From Pseudomonadota bacterium (GTDB lineage: Bacteria; Pseudomonadota; Gammaproteobacteria; Burkholderiales; Burkholderiaceae_B), in NCBI GenBank assembly GCA_023387815.1, contig JAEWHK010000064.1, positions 1-52,488 on the forward strand: DNA of 52,488 nucleotides, given 5' to 3'. Below, piece after piece: positions 9,187-16,825 of the stretch (its first letter is position 1; each line of letters starts with the position of its first letter). The position numbers were made by a program, and so were the translations under genes. The notes below the pieces were generated by a model that ran no database searches, was not told the origin of the DNA, and worked only from the letters and a program-made list of their open reading frames with translations.

Positions 9187-9606
9187 TTATCGATAACTTT
9201 TTAAGTGAATGCTGGTCTCGGAGTTGCTGATATTGCGAATCAGTCGGATGCGCTCGAGCGCCTGGCCCAGCTCGGCCAGGGAGCCGGCTTCCAGTTCGGC
9301 CAGCAGATCCCAGCGCCCATTGGTGTCATGCAGCGCAATAATGCAGGGCTCGCCCAGAAGACTGGCGATGACCTGCCGACTCATATTTCCCTCAATCGCA
9401 ATGCTCATCCACGCCCGGATGGTCTGGATTTGCGTGTCCGGCCGCAGCTGCACGCTATATCCCACGATAACTCCCGTATCTTCCAGTTTGAGCATCCGGT
9501 TGCGCACCGTGCCGCGGGAGAGACCGAGTTTTGTGGCGAGATCGGCTACGGAATAGCGGGCGTTCTGACGCAAAAGTGAGATAAGGGCGTGATCTGTCGT
9601 ATCCAT
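9187..9606 (-). CDS. Lrp/AsnC-family transcriptional regulator
   Basis: A 139-residue regulator with the Lrp/AsnC plan: an N-terminal winged helix-turn-helix (ISLLRQNARYSVADLATKLGLSRGTVRNRMLKLEDTGVIVGY, about residues 9-52) and a C-terminal RAM/ACT-like ligand domain (IRAWMSIAIEG ... ALHDTNGRWDLLAELEA). Family members are dimers or octamers that sense amino acids. It is transcribed away from the ornithine cyclodeaminase gene across a 167-bp gap that carries two dyad sequences. That arrangement is typical of a local activator or repressor, so regulation of the cyclodeaminase by ornithine, arginine or proline is a reasonable inference. The length is slightly short for the family (150-165), with no visible truncation. 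Confidence 0.9.
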   Translation of the reverse strand: MDTTDHALISLLRQNARYSVADLATKLGLSRGTVRNRMLKLEDTGVIVGYSVQLRPDTQIQTIRAWMSIAIEGNMSRQVIASLLGEPCIIALHDTNGRWDLLAELEAGSLAELGQALERIRLIRNISNSETSIHLKSYR

Positions 9607-9678
9607 GATGACTGGCGTCCTGTTTAATCAATTCGGTAATCTATGTTGTCATTATGGCAAAAGAATAAACATAAGTGT

Positions 9679-9712
9679 GCAATATTGCCGATATGCATTG
9701 CCGGCACAATGC
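9679..9712. promoter_or_regulatory. Paired dyads, candidate Lrp-type operators
   Basis: A perfect 10-bp palindrome GCAATATTGC (9679-9688) and an 18-bp dyad GCATTG-N6-CAATGC (9695-9712) have centres 20 bp apart, about two helical turns, and share the GCAAT/ATTGC half-site. Both lie in the intergenic region between the divergent Lrp-type regulator and the cyclodeaminase gene. Binding by that regulator is inferred. Confidence 0.45.
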
Positions 9713-9773
9713 GTCACACTGTTACATAAGACGTCGCGAATGCAATGTCGCGAGAAAGACAGAGGAGCAACTG

Positions 9774-10856
9774 ATGAACCAATACACTCAAACCAATCTG
9801 AGCACCGGCCTGATCCGCCCCCAGGATGTCGCACTCATTGTGCAGAAGCAGGGCATGAAGCAGACGCTGAAAGGGGTGATGAACTATATTCTGGCCGATT
9901 ACCTGCGCTGGGACGAGTTTGACAAGTCATCCCGTATCGGCAAATACGTCAAGGACGGTGTGATGGAGCTGATGCCTATTGCAGATCAGCACAATTATTC
10001 GTTCAAATATGTCAACTGTCATCCTCACAACCCGAAGGAAGGCCTGTCTACCGTGCTGGCCTTTGGTGCGCTGGTAGATAATGCCAACGGCAAGCCCGAT
10101 GTGATTTGTGAACTGACGCTGACGACGGCATTCAGGACGGCAGCCATGTCTGCGCTGGCCGCCAGATCGCTGGCCCGAAAGGACAGCCGTTGCATGGCGC
10201 TTATCGGTAACGGCTGCCAGAGTGAATTTCAGGCGCTGGCGTTTCACTATCTGCTGGGCATACAGGAACTGCATATCTACGATCTGGATCGCAATGCATC
10301 ACAGAAACTGGCCGATAACCTGCGCCATACGGGTATGACGGTTGTGATTGCCGATAGCGTTGGTGAAGCCGTCAAAGGTGCAGATATTGTGACTACCGTA
10401 ACGGCAGAATATTCGCGCGCGCATATCCTGACACCTGAGATGATAAAGCCTGGCATGCACATCAATGCTGTCGGTGGCGATTGTCCCGGCAAGACCGAAT
10501 TGCATCCTGACATCCTGCCAATGACAGATGTGTTTGTGGAGTTCGAGCCTCAGACCCGTGTGGAAGGTGAGCTGCAGAACGTGGCAGCGGATTTTCCGGT
10601 ACGGCATTTGTGGCAAGTGTTTCAGGGACAGACGCCAGGGCGTGAGAGCGATGAGCAGATTACCTTGTTCGATTCCGTAGGATTTGCCCTTGAAGACTTT
10701 TCTGCCCTGGTTTACATGCGTGATACGGCACGCAAAATGGGTCTGATGAAGCCTATTTCGCTGGTACCCGAACTGGCAGATCCCAAGGACCTGTTCTCTT
10801 ACCTGGGCGTGGGTCAGATTCAGCGCCAGGCTGAGCCAGTGGCTGCGTTGCCGTAA
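9774..10856 (+). CDS. Ornithine cyclodeaminase
   Basis: Ornithine cyclodeaminase/mu-crystallin family, 360 residues; the enzyme converts L-ornithine to L-proline and ammonia using bound NAD. The dinucleotide fold reads MALIGNGCQSEFQALAFHYLLGIQELHIYDLDR (about residues 142-174), followed by ADIVTTVTAEYSRAHILTPEMIKPGMHINAVGGDCPGKTEL, the family's substrate/NAD region with the conserved Asp. Length and the long N-terminal segment match bacterial ornithine cyclodeaminases better than the shorter alanine- or ketimine-type relatives. I chose ATG 9774, which has a GAGGAG ribosome site six bases upstream; an in-frame ATG at 9675 would add 33 unconserved residues. Arginase is encoded 25 kb away in the window, and together they would convert arginine to proline. 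Confidence 0.88.
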   Translation: MNQYTQTNLSTGLIRPQDVALIVQKQGMKQTLKGVMNYILADYLRWDEFDKSSRIGKYVKDGVMELMPIADQHNYSFKYVNCHPHNPKEGLSTVLAFGALVDNANGKPDVICELTLTTAFRTAAMSALAARSLARKDSRCMALIGNGCQSEFQALAFHYLLGIQELHIYDLDRNASQKLADNLRHTGMTVVIADSVGEAVKGADIVTTVTAEYSRAHILTPEMIKPGMHINAVGGDCPGKTELHPDILPMTDVFVEFEPQTRVEGELQNVAADFPVRHLWQVFQGQTPGRESDEQITLFDSVGFALEDFSALVYMRDTARKMGLMKPISLVPELADPKDLFSYLGVGQIQRQAEPVAALP

Positions 10857-10877
10857 TTTCCTCGCTTGCGGAGTAAG

Positions 10878-10950
10878 GCAGGACGAGGTACGGCGCACCT
10901 ATCCTGCATGCATATCGGCCCGATCTCGTAAAGGAGACGGGCCGTTAGTT
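10878..10950 (+). terminator. Double hairpin, probable terminator after the cyclodeaminase gene
   Basis: Two consecutive hairpins lie here. The first pairs GCAGGA with TCCTGC and AGGT with ACCT (10878-10907). The second pairs CGGCCCG with CGGGCCG and TCTC with GAGA around a six-base loop (10916-10944) and is followed by a weak T-rich tail (TTAGTTTGATCTTT). Termination is likely; the first hairpin may have another role. Confidence 0.55.
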
Positions 10951-11070
10951 TGATCTTTGCGTCCGTTGCCAGTCCGGGTCGTCGTCGACTGCGAACGATG
11001 ACGTTGCCGTGCAAAGAAATGTGTACAAAATGCGTACAATAAGACGATCCATTTCCCCGATCTTCTGCCA

Positions 11071-12054
11071 ATGCCGTATTCCTTCACTGATGCCCCACCG
11101 ACCGTGCAACTCTGGTTTGCGGGCCCTGATCTGCAGTCTGAATATGATGCGCAGGCACTTTCCGTTCAGGATCGCGAACGGGAAGCGGCCAGACTGTCCG
11201 GGCGTAATGCCATCGAATGGCGGGTGAGTCGCGCTCTTCGCCGACGTCTTCCCGCCACTTGTTTATCTTCCAGTCTCTCGCATAGTCACGGGCATGCGCT
11301 TTGGGGCGCGTCGCTGACGCATTCGCATATGGGTGTGGATCTGGAGCGGGTTCACGCAGTCGATGAGCTGGCGCTGGCAGAGATGGTGGCGCATGAAGAT
11401 GAGATGCGCCTGCTATCGGCTGTGCAGGGTGAGACCAGAACCCGTCTTTTCTATCGTCTCTGGACGATTAAAGAAGCACTGATCAAAGCGGTTGAAGGGA
11501 ATTTTCCGGCGGATATGTTGCAAGTCGGGTTACGCCTGCGCATTGAGAAGGGGGAGCGTGAGAAGGGCGAGCGTGGATCGTTCGAAAGCGATGTGCGTGT
11601 GTCTGCCGGCCAGCGCGTGCCGGACGATATCAGTCTGGCACTGTCACTGCTCCACGATCCGTCTGCAGGTCACTCAGGCTGTATGAATGCGACACCTCAC
11701 AATGACAGCACGAGCACTACAAATCACAATGAGAGCACGGACGCCAAACATTACAATAACAGCACGAACGCCGCGCATCAAAATGAGAGCGCAGGCAAAG
11801 TCCAGGCGCTCCTTGATTTTCAAGGAGCAGGCTCTGACTCTACATACTTACCACTTCATTTGACCGGTATGGGTGGCATGTTGTGGCATGGCGTGTCGGC
11901 AATGATAGGCGACGAATGGATGATGGCGGGCGTCTGGCCCGCTGCAGAAGATCAGATCACTGGACCCGGTGATAGCCTGGTCGCGCGAATGGCCGTGCCG
12001 GGCGGGAGCCAGGCGCTTAAGCTGGAACAGGCTGTATATTTTGCAACTCGTTAG
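11071..12054 (+). CDS. 4'-phosphopantetheinyl transferase (Sfp type) with internal repeat
   Basis: Transfers phosphopantetheine from CoA to the active serine of carrier proteins. Sfp-type motifs are present: GVDLE (88-92, magnesium-binding Asp90 and Glu92) and WTIKEALIK (131-139). The gene faces the aryl polyene operon, whose two ACPs are its likely substrates. The 327-residue length is 80 or more above a usual Sfp. The excess is an insertion at about residues 165-250 containing a 9-residue repeat (consensus HNESTxAxH, about 210-242). Typical sequence resumes with LPLHLTGMGGMLWHG. No ribosome site is obvious before the ATG at 11071, but conserved sequence begins soon after (VQLWFAGPD). Function is firm; the role of the insertion is unknown. 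Confidence 0.88.
   Translation: MPYSFTDAPPTVQLWFAGPDLQSEYDAQALSVQDREREAARLSGRNAIEWRVSRALRRRLPATCLSSSLSHSHGHALWGASLTHSHMGVDLERVHAVDELALAEMVAHEDEMRLLSAVQGETRTRLFYRLWTIKEALIKAVEGNFPADMLQVGLRLRIEKGEREKGERGSFESDVRVSAGQRVPDDISLALSLLHDPSAGHSGCMNATPHNDSTSTTNHNESTDAKHYNNSTNAAHQNESAGKVQALLDFQGAGSDSTYLPLHLTGMGGMLWHGVSAMIGDEWMMAGVWPAAEDQITGPGDSLVARMAVPGGSQALKLEQAVYFATR
11698..11796 (+). repeat. 27-bp coding tandem repeat inside the PPTase gene
   Basis: Imperfect in-frame 27-bp units at 11698-11724, 11725-11751, 11752-11778 and a partial 11779-11796. They encode HNDSTSTTN, HNESTDAKH, YNNSTNAAH and QNESAG. Because the unit is a multiple of three, copy-number change would keep the frame. Confidence 0.85.
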
Positions 12055-12150
12055 CTAGGTCCGGCGGCAAGTGGGCGCTGTAAACCACCGCAGAATCAGC
12101 AACTCTGTAGTTTCAACGCCGCGAATCACAATTGACATATTGAATGAAAA

Positions 12151-12163
12151 TCAGCGCCGCTGA
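12151..12163. terminator. Weak bidirectional hairpin between PPTase and APE operon ends
   Basis: TCAGC-GCC-GCTGA forms a short stem, followed by four T on the minus strand (GATTTTCATT) and three on the plus strand (CTTTAA). It sits between two convergent stop codons and is the only terminator-like element in the 12055-12218 gap. The stem is short, so confidence is low. Confidence 0.35.
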
Positions 12164-12218
12164 CTTTAATCGGCCCTTCAGACCGTTGACCTGAATTCGC
12201 GTCACTTCCTCAAACAAT

Positions 12219-13445
12219 TCACACCGGCTTGCGAAAGATCAGCGACGTGTTGACGCCGCCGAAAGCAAAGTTGTTGTTCATGACGTATTCGGTGTCGATG
12301 GTCCGCCAGTCATGTTGCAGGTAGTCCAGTTCGGCACAGCGTGGATCTACGTTATCCAGGTTCAGTGTAGGGACGAACGAGCCATCATGCATCATGGCAA
12401 TGGAGAACCAGGATTCCAGCGCACCGCAGGCACCCAGGGTATGACCCAGAAAGCTCTTCTGGGAACTGATGACTGCGCGGCTTCCAAAGAGCTGGGCTGT
12501 TGCGTGGGATTCGGCAATGTCGCCCTGTTCGGTCGCCGTTCCATGTCCGTTGATATAGCCGATCTGTTCGGGCTGCAGTCCGGCCTGATCCAGCGCCATC
12601 TTCATGGCCTGGAACATGGTTTCGCTCTGCGGCCGGGTAACATGCGTACCATCTGAGTTGGTCCCGAAACCGACGATTTCCGCGTGGATATGCGCGCCGC
12701 GGGCCAGGGCATGTTCGCGTTCTTCCAATACAAATATACCGGCACCTTCGCCAATGACCAGTCCGTCCCGGTCACGATCGTAGGGGCGCGGCGAGGTATG
12801 CGGCGCATTGTTGCGCTGGCTGGTGGCATACAGGGAATCGAAGACATAGGCCTCACTGGGACACAGTTCTTCGCCTCCACCCCCAAGCATCATGGGAATC
12901 AGCCCGTGCCGGATGGCCTCATAGGCGTAACCAATTCCCTGGCTTCCCGAGGTGCAGGCGCTGGAAGTGGGAATGATGCGTCCTTTCAGACCAAAGAAAA
13001 TACCGATGTTTGCCGCCGTTGTGTGAGGCATCATCCGCACATAGGTGTTGGCGTTCACGCCCTGCGTTTCGCCATGCATGAGCAGGCTGGCGAGGGCTCG
13101 CACGTCTTCCGTACTGCCCGTGGAGGATCCACAGGCCACACCCATGGCGCCTGTCTGGATTTGCGGATCATTCAACAGCCCGGCATCGGCAAGCGCCCGT
13201 TCGGCCGCGTCCACGCACAGCTGGGATACCCTGCCCAGACTGCGAAGCTGCTTGCGCTGCCAGTGTGACGGAACGGCATAATCCGGTATGGGGGCGGCCA
13301 GGCGGGTGCCGAGCTCAACATAACGATCCCAGTCAGGCATTGTGCACACTGCACTGCGTTTTGCGGCAAAGGCGTCGCGGATATCGCGCCAGTTGTTTCC
13401 CAGGGCTGTAATGCCACCCATCCCCGTAATCACAACACGCTTCAT
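12219..13445 (-). CDS. apeR: Beta-ketoacyl-ACP synthase of the aryl polyene cluster (ApeR position)
   Basis: A complete thiolase-fold condensing enzyme of 408 residues, predicted to catalyse decarboxylative Claisen condensation of malonyl-ACP with an acyl chain. The triad is intact: Cys164 (SSACTSGSQG), His301 (NGHGTATEQGD) and His335 (SFLGHTLGACG), with the C-terminal FAFGGVNTS loop. It is the last gene of the 17-gene minus-strand operon; its ATG overlaps the ketoreductase stop by one base (TGATG), implying coupled translation. In described APE clusters the corresponding terminal ketosynthase is ApeR, thought to act early in chain formation beside the main ApeO:ApeC elongating pair; I assign that name by position, not by alignment. 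A FabF of primary metabolism is unlikely given the context. Confidence 0.88.
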   Translation of the reverse strand: MKRVVITGMGGITALGNNWRDIRDAFAAKRSAVCTMPDWDRYVELGTRLAAPIPDYAVPSHWQRKQLRSLGRVSQLCVDAAERALADAGLLNDPQIQTGAMGVACGSSTGSTEDVRALASLLMHGETQGVNANTYVRMMPHTTAANIGIFFGLKGRIIPTSSACTSGSQGIGYAYEAIRHGLIPMMLGGGGEELCPSEAYVFDSLYATSQRNNAPHTSPRPYDRDRDGLVIGEGAGIFVLEEREHALARGAHIHAEIVGFGTNSDGTHVTRPQSETMFQAMKMALDQAGLQPEQIGYINGHGTATEQGDIAESHATAQLFGSRAVISSQKSFLGHTLGACGALESWFSIAMMHDGSFVPTLNLDNVDPRCAELDYLQHDWRTIDTEYVMNNNFAFGGVNTSLIFRKPV

Positions 13446-14176
13446 CAGCAGAGTCCTCCGTTCACGGACAGGACCTGCCGGGTGATGTAGCCGGCCTTTT
13501 CCGACATCAGGAAGGTCACGGCGGCGGCGACTTCTTCCGGATCACCCGCACGTTGGGCGGGAATGGCTTTGAGGATCTCTTCGACGGGGACGTTTTCGTC
13601 CAGCATGTCGGTGTCGATCAGGCCGGGTGCCACGCAATTGACGGTGATGCGGCGTTTGGCCAGTTCGACCGCCAGTGCTTTGGCCGCGCCGATCAGACCG
13701 GCCTTGGAAGCACTGTAATTGACCTGTCCGCGATTGCCTATCAGCCCGGAAACAGAGGCCATGCATACGATGCGGCCGGGTTTGCGCCGTCGGATCATTG
13801 GCATGACCAGCGGATGCAGCACGTTATAGAAACCGCCCAGATTGGTATCCACAACCTGGTCCCAGTCTTCATCAGTGAAGGCGGGGAAGGCATTGTCGCG
13901 CGTCAGGCCGGCATTGAGCACAACGCCATAGAATGCTTCGTGGCTTTCCAGCCAGGATTCCAGAGATTGTCTGCAGGCATTTCTGTCGGAAACGTCGAAT
14001 TGCAGGATGTCGACGTCCCGACCCAGCGCACGGATTTCGTCGGCCACCTGTTGCGCGTCTTCGCGCCGCTGGCGACAGTGAAGGGTCAGGTCAAAACCGG
14101 CACGGGCCAGATCGAGGGCAATGGCCTTGCCAATCCCGCGGCTGGAGCCGGTAACGAAAATGCGATTCGCGGTCAT
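13445..14176 (-). CDS. apeQ: 3-ketoacyl-ACP reductase of the aryl polyene cluster (ApeQ)
   Basis: Short-chain dehydrogenase/reductase of the FabG type, 243 residues. It is predicted to reduce the 3-ketoacyl-ACP made in each elongation round with NADPH. The cofactor loop is TGSSRGIGKA (about 9-18), NAG follows at about 89-91, and the catalytic Ser, Tyr and Lys are in the ASVSGLIGNRGQVNYSASK region (YSASK). The C-terminus is the family's VNGG. The ATG overlaps the upstream dehydratase stop by four bases (ATGA), and the stop overlaps the next ketosynthase start. One reductase with two dehydratases and no enoyl reductase is the set needed to keep every double bond, consistent with a conjugated polyene product. 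Confidence 0.9.
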   Translation of the reverse strand: MTANRIFVTGSSRGIGKAIALDLARAGFDLTLHCRQRREDAQQVADEIRALGRDVDILQFDVSDRNACRQSLESWLESHEAFYGVVLNAGLTRDNAFPAFTDEDWDQVVDTNLGGFYNVLHPLVMPMIRRRKPGRIVCMASVSGLIGNRGQVNYSASKAGLIGAAKALAVELAKRRITVNCVAPGLIDTDMLDENVPVEEILKAIPAQRAGDPEEVAAAVTFLMSEKAGYITRQVLSVNGGLC

Positions 14177-14763
14177 ACCGCAAGCTCCTGTATATATTGG
14201 TTGACGTCGGGCGGGCTGAAGACGCTGAGTCTGGCCGTCGCCACGACAGTGGCGTTTAGCGTGTCGTTGCCCGTGGCCGCAGCGTGGTCAGCCGCAGCCG
14301 TTGCCGGGCTGCCAGCCTTAGTGGGGTTCTTTGCGCCTGTTGCGGCGCGCTCGTCATTCACGGTCGTTGCGCCATCTTCAATCAGCGTCAGACTGCAGTC
14401 AAAGACGCCGAAGCCGCTGGCTTCATCGCGCGTGGAGGCTTCTACCCGCACCTGCAGCGTACTGCCCACGGGAACACTGGGACGCAGGATTTTCACTTCG
14501 CGGCTTCCCAGCAGGAAGCCCAGTTTCACCGGCTGCCCGGCATCCTGGGCGTGGCAGCCGGCGAGTGCCGCGACACCTTGTGCCATGATCTCGATGCCGC
14601 TCCACATGGGCAGCGTCTGTTGCTCATCCACAAACAGGTGATCGGGGCCGATATGCGCCAGTCCGACGAGATGTCTGTCGGAGTATTCGGATATCTCGTC
14701 GAGCAGAATCATATTGCCTGCGTGAGGCAGCAGCGGTCCGAGGTGATGAATCGGGGTGTGCAT
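14173..14763 (-). CDS. apeP: Hotdog-fold 3-hydroxyacyl-ACP dehydratase (ApeP) with C-terminal insertion
   Basis: ApeP-type beta-hydroxyacyl-ACP dehydratase, 196 residues. Motifs are LLPHAGNMILLDEI (His14, the family's catalytic His) and WSGIEIMAQGVAALAGCHA, with GFLLGSREVKILRPSVPVG in the hotdog sheet. It probably removes water from 3-hydroxyacyl-ACP to give the trans double bond. In described APE systems two dehydratases work together, and the second here is the C-terminal domain of the synthetase fusion (23307-25094). Length is about 40 above the usual 150-155 because of an Ala/Thr/Gly-rich segment at residues 137-172 (ATGAKNPTKAGSPATAAAD), which is unlikely to be catalytic. Start and stop overlap neighbouring genes by one and four bases. 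Confidence 0.85.
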   Translation of the reverse strand: MHTPIHHLGPLLPHAGNMILLDEISEYSDRHLVGLAHIGPDHLFVDEQQTLPMWSGIEIMAQGVAALAGCHAQDAGQPVKLGFLLGSREVKILRPSVPVGSTLQVRVEASTRDEASGFGVFDCSLTLIEDGATTVNDERAATGAKNPTKAGSPATAAADHAAATGNDTLNATVVATARLSVFSPPDVNQYIQELAV

Positions 14764-15962
14764 CAGCTGTCCTCTCCCAGGATAAGGACTGTGTTATTGC
14801 CCCCAAAAGCGAATGAGAGGCTCATGCCGATACGTCTGGATTGCTGCCAGGTGGACCCGGCTTGCGTCAGCTGGATCGCGGGCAGGGCAGTGTCGGTCTG
14901 ACCATCCCAATACTGGGGCGGCAATCGTCCCTGCGGATTGCGCTGTCTGTCGATGGCCCCCCAGACCAGCGCGGCTTCCAGAGCACCGGCGGCGCCCAGT
15001 GTATGACCGGTCATGGGTTTGGTGCTGGTGCAGGGTACGCCATGCTTAAAACAGCTTGTCATGGCCAGACTTTCCATGCTGTCGTTGAGTTCGGTTGCCG
15101 TGCCGTGCAGGTTGACCCACCCAATGTCTTCGGGCTCAAGCTGCGCGCGCTGCAGGGCTTCTCTTATGGCCAGAATGGCGCCTTTGGCCTCGGGATCGGG
15201 CGAAGACATATGGAAGGCATCGGAACTGTTGCCGTAGCCCAGCAGGGGCAGGCCGTCTTCCGGCTCGCGCGTGACCACGAACAATGCTGCCGCCTCACCA
15301 ATATTGATACCGTCGCGATTGACCGAGAACGGGTTGGCAATACCAGTAGACAGGGCCTGCAGCGAATCAAAGCCATTGATTGTCAGACGTGCGAGTGAAT
15401 CCACGCCGCCGCAAATGACGGCATCGCACAGATTCGTGGCCAGCAGACGATGCGCGGTGACGATCGCCCTCGCGCCCGATGTGCATGCGGTGGAAATGCT
15501 ATAGACGGGGCCGGAGAGGCCGTAATGATGGGCCAGGAAGTCGGCCGGTGCCGACAGCAGCTGATATTCATGTCGATAGAGTCCGCGCTGCCAGTTGCCG
15601 TCTTCGGCAAAGGCTTCGAATGCGCGGTAATTGTCGTCCACGCCGGTAGTCGTCGTGCCGATAATGACGCCGATTCGTTGCGCTCCATAGCGCTCTCGAG
15701 CACGCAGAATGCGGGCATCCAGCTGTACAGCCGTCTGCCACAGCAGACGATTATTGTGGGTATCAAACTCTTCGGGCGTGCCGGCCGGAAGCGCTGGCGC
15801 GGGGGCGGGCGGTCTGCCGGTATAGATGGTTTTGCCCGTTACCCACTCGGTGCTGGGCGCCAATGGCGATGTGGAAGCGTTGTAAAGCGCATCAAGGGTG
15901 TCGGAAAAGGTCACGCCCAGCGCGCTGACCGTGGCGGGTTCACTCAGGTAACTTCTTATCAT
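14763..15962 (-). CDS. apeO: Beta-ketoacyl-ACP synthase of the aryl polyene cluster (ApeO position)
   Basis: Condensing enzyme, 399 residues from the chosen ATG, with an intact triad: Cys160 (STACTSGA), His286 (NLHGTATELND) and His320 (MTGHTLGAAG), plus the FAFGGNNTV loop. Its place directly after the DUF3261 lipoprotein gene matches the main elongating ketosynthase ApeO of described clusters, which pairs with the truncated chain-length factor ApeC (here 26981-27835). I preferred the ATG at 15962 (MIRSYLSEPATVSALG) to an upstream TTG. The gene overlaps the 3' end of the lipoprotein gene by 23 bp, and its stop overlaps the dehydratase start (TGATG). Which of the two ketosynthases is truly ApeO needs alignment; that this is an active ketosynthase is clear. 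Confidence 0.87.
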   Translation of the reverse strand: MIRSYLSEPATVSALGVTFSDTLDALYNASTSPLAPSTEWVTGKTIYTGRPPAPAPALPAGTPEEFDTHNNRLLWQTAVQLDARILRARERYGAQRIGVIIGTTTTGVDDNYRAFEAFAEDGNWQRGLYRHEYQLLSAPADFLAHHYGLSGPVYSISTACTSGARAIVTAHRLLATNLCDAVICGGVDSLARLTINGFDSLQALSTGIANPFSVNRDGINIGEAAALFVVTREPEDGLPLLGYGNSSDAFHMSSPDPEAKGAILAIREALQRAQLEPEDIGWVNLHGTATELNDSMESLAMTSCFKHGVPCTSTKPMTGHTLGAAGALEAALVWGAIDRQRNPQGRLPPQYWDGQTDTALPAIQLTQAGSTWQQSRRIGMSLSFAFGGNNTVLILGEDS

Positions 15963-16809
15963 GATTTTGCTGGGGTTCAAGCGGGTGTAGACGGGGGATA
16001 CGCCGTTGATGTGTCTCTGATGCTGTCTGTGACGTTGTTGTCGACTGGGACTTTGCAGAGGTGTTTGTGGAGTTCTTTGCAGAAGACTTTGTTTTGTTCT
16101 TTGCAGGGATTTGTTTGCGAGACTGTTCAGGGGTCTGTTGAAGGTCCTGTGCAGAGGGTGCTGCGGCGCTGTCAGCGAGTGGCGTCAACTGCCAGCGGCG
16201 CTGATCAGGCAGCTCAATACTTGTGACATGAGCGCTGTCTGTGGCGTGACCGGTCGCCGCTGCCGCAGCACGGCTCTGTTCGGGGGGCTTGCGTTCGTAC
16301 TCTGCGGAAGACTGATCTTCGTTCTCATCAGACAGTTGCAGCGTCCACAACGTGCGTCCCTGGCGACTGAAGGTATGCACCGGCCTGCCATCGCGTTGTG
16401 CGGAGGCAATGTCGATATCGGGATAGACCGAAGCCCACTGCTGGCGAGGTATCTGCGACGCGATAATAGCTTCGAAAAGCTGCTGTGCCGTGGGATTGGG
16501 TGGAAGGAAACCGTCAGTGCGCCAGGCACCGTCACTCAGTTGCAGTCGCGCCAGCGGAGCACCCAGGGCATTGGTCTGAATCCATCGCGTGGCACCACCC
16601 GCTTCGGGCTGCACGATCAGCAAGGTATCCTCGGTTTGCCCCGAGCTGCTGACGGACGTCAGTTTATAGGATTGCAGGCGGGCGGTTGTCTGCGATTGCG
16701 CTTGTGATTTCACCGGGAGTACCGATGTGGATGCGCAACCGGCAAGCAGAAGCACCATTAGCGCGCACAGACTGGCGGTCAGCCACGCAGGCATTGACCT
16801 AAGCCGCAT
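15940..16809 (-). CDS. DUF3261-type lipoprotein of the aryl polyene cluster
   Basis: A 289-residue predicted lipoprotein. From the chosen ATG (MRLRSMPAWLTASL) there is a basic n-region, a hydrophobic core and a lipobox LLAG-C at about residues 22-26. The folded part (about 27-180, e.g. TRWIQTNALGAPLARLQLSDGAWRTDGFLP) resembles the DUF3261 lipoproteins regularly found in APE clusters, thought to act at the outer membrane in pigment transport. The last 100 or so residues are low-complexity, rich in Lys, Ser, Thr and Gln (KNKTKSSAKNSTNTSAKSQS), and are not part of the usual domain. The start is 16 bp after the flavoenzyme stop. An ATG at 16869 would overlap the preceding gene and add unlikely residues. 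Exact function is unknown. Confidence 0.75.
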   Translation of the reverse strand: MRLRSMPAWLTASLCALMVLLLAGCASTSVLPVKSQAQSQTTARLQSYKLTSVSSSGQTEDTLLIVQPEAGGATRWIQTNALGAPLARLQLSDGAWRTDGFLPPNPTAQQLFEAIIASQIPRQQWASVYPDIDIASAQRDGRPVHTFSRQGRTLWTLQLSDENEDQSSAEYERKPPEQSRAAAAATGHATDSAHVTSIELPDQRRWQLTPLADSAAAPSAQDLQQTPEQSRKQIPAKNKTKSSAKNSTNTSAKSQSTTTSQTASETHQRRIPRLHPLEPQQNHDKKLPE

Positions 16810-16825
16810 GCCGCCAAATGGAAAA

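Noticed and set aside
13553..14641. 362-codon plus-strand open frame across the ketoreductase and dehydratase genes
   Set aside because: Antisense to two overlapping genes with intact catalytic motifs; composition is that of a shadow frame. The plus-strand frame at 17132-18382 is rejected for the same reason.
12219..15962. Fatty acid synthesis (fab) locus
   Set aside because: Two ketosynthases, ketoreductase and dehydratase could suggest fab genes, but there is no malonyl transferase or enoyl reductase, and the chain-length factor, MMPL exporter, LolA-like and DUF3261 genes mark an aryl polyene cluster.
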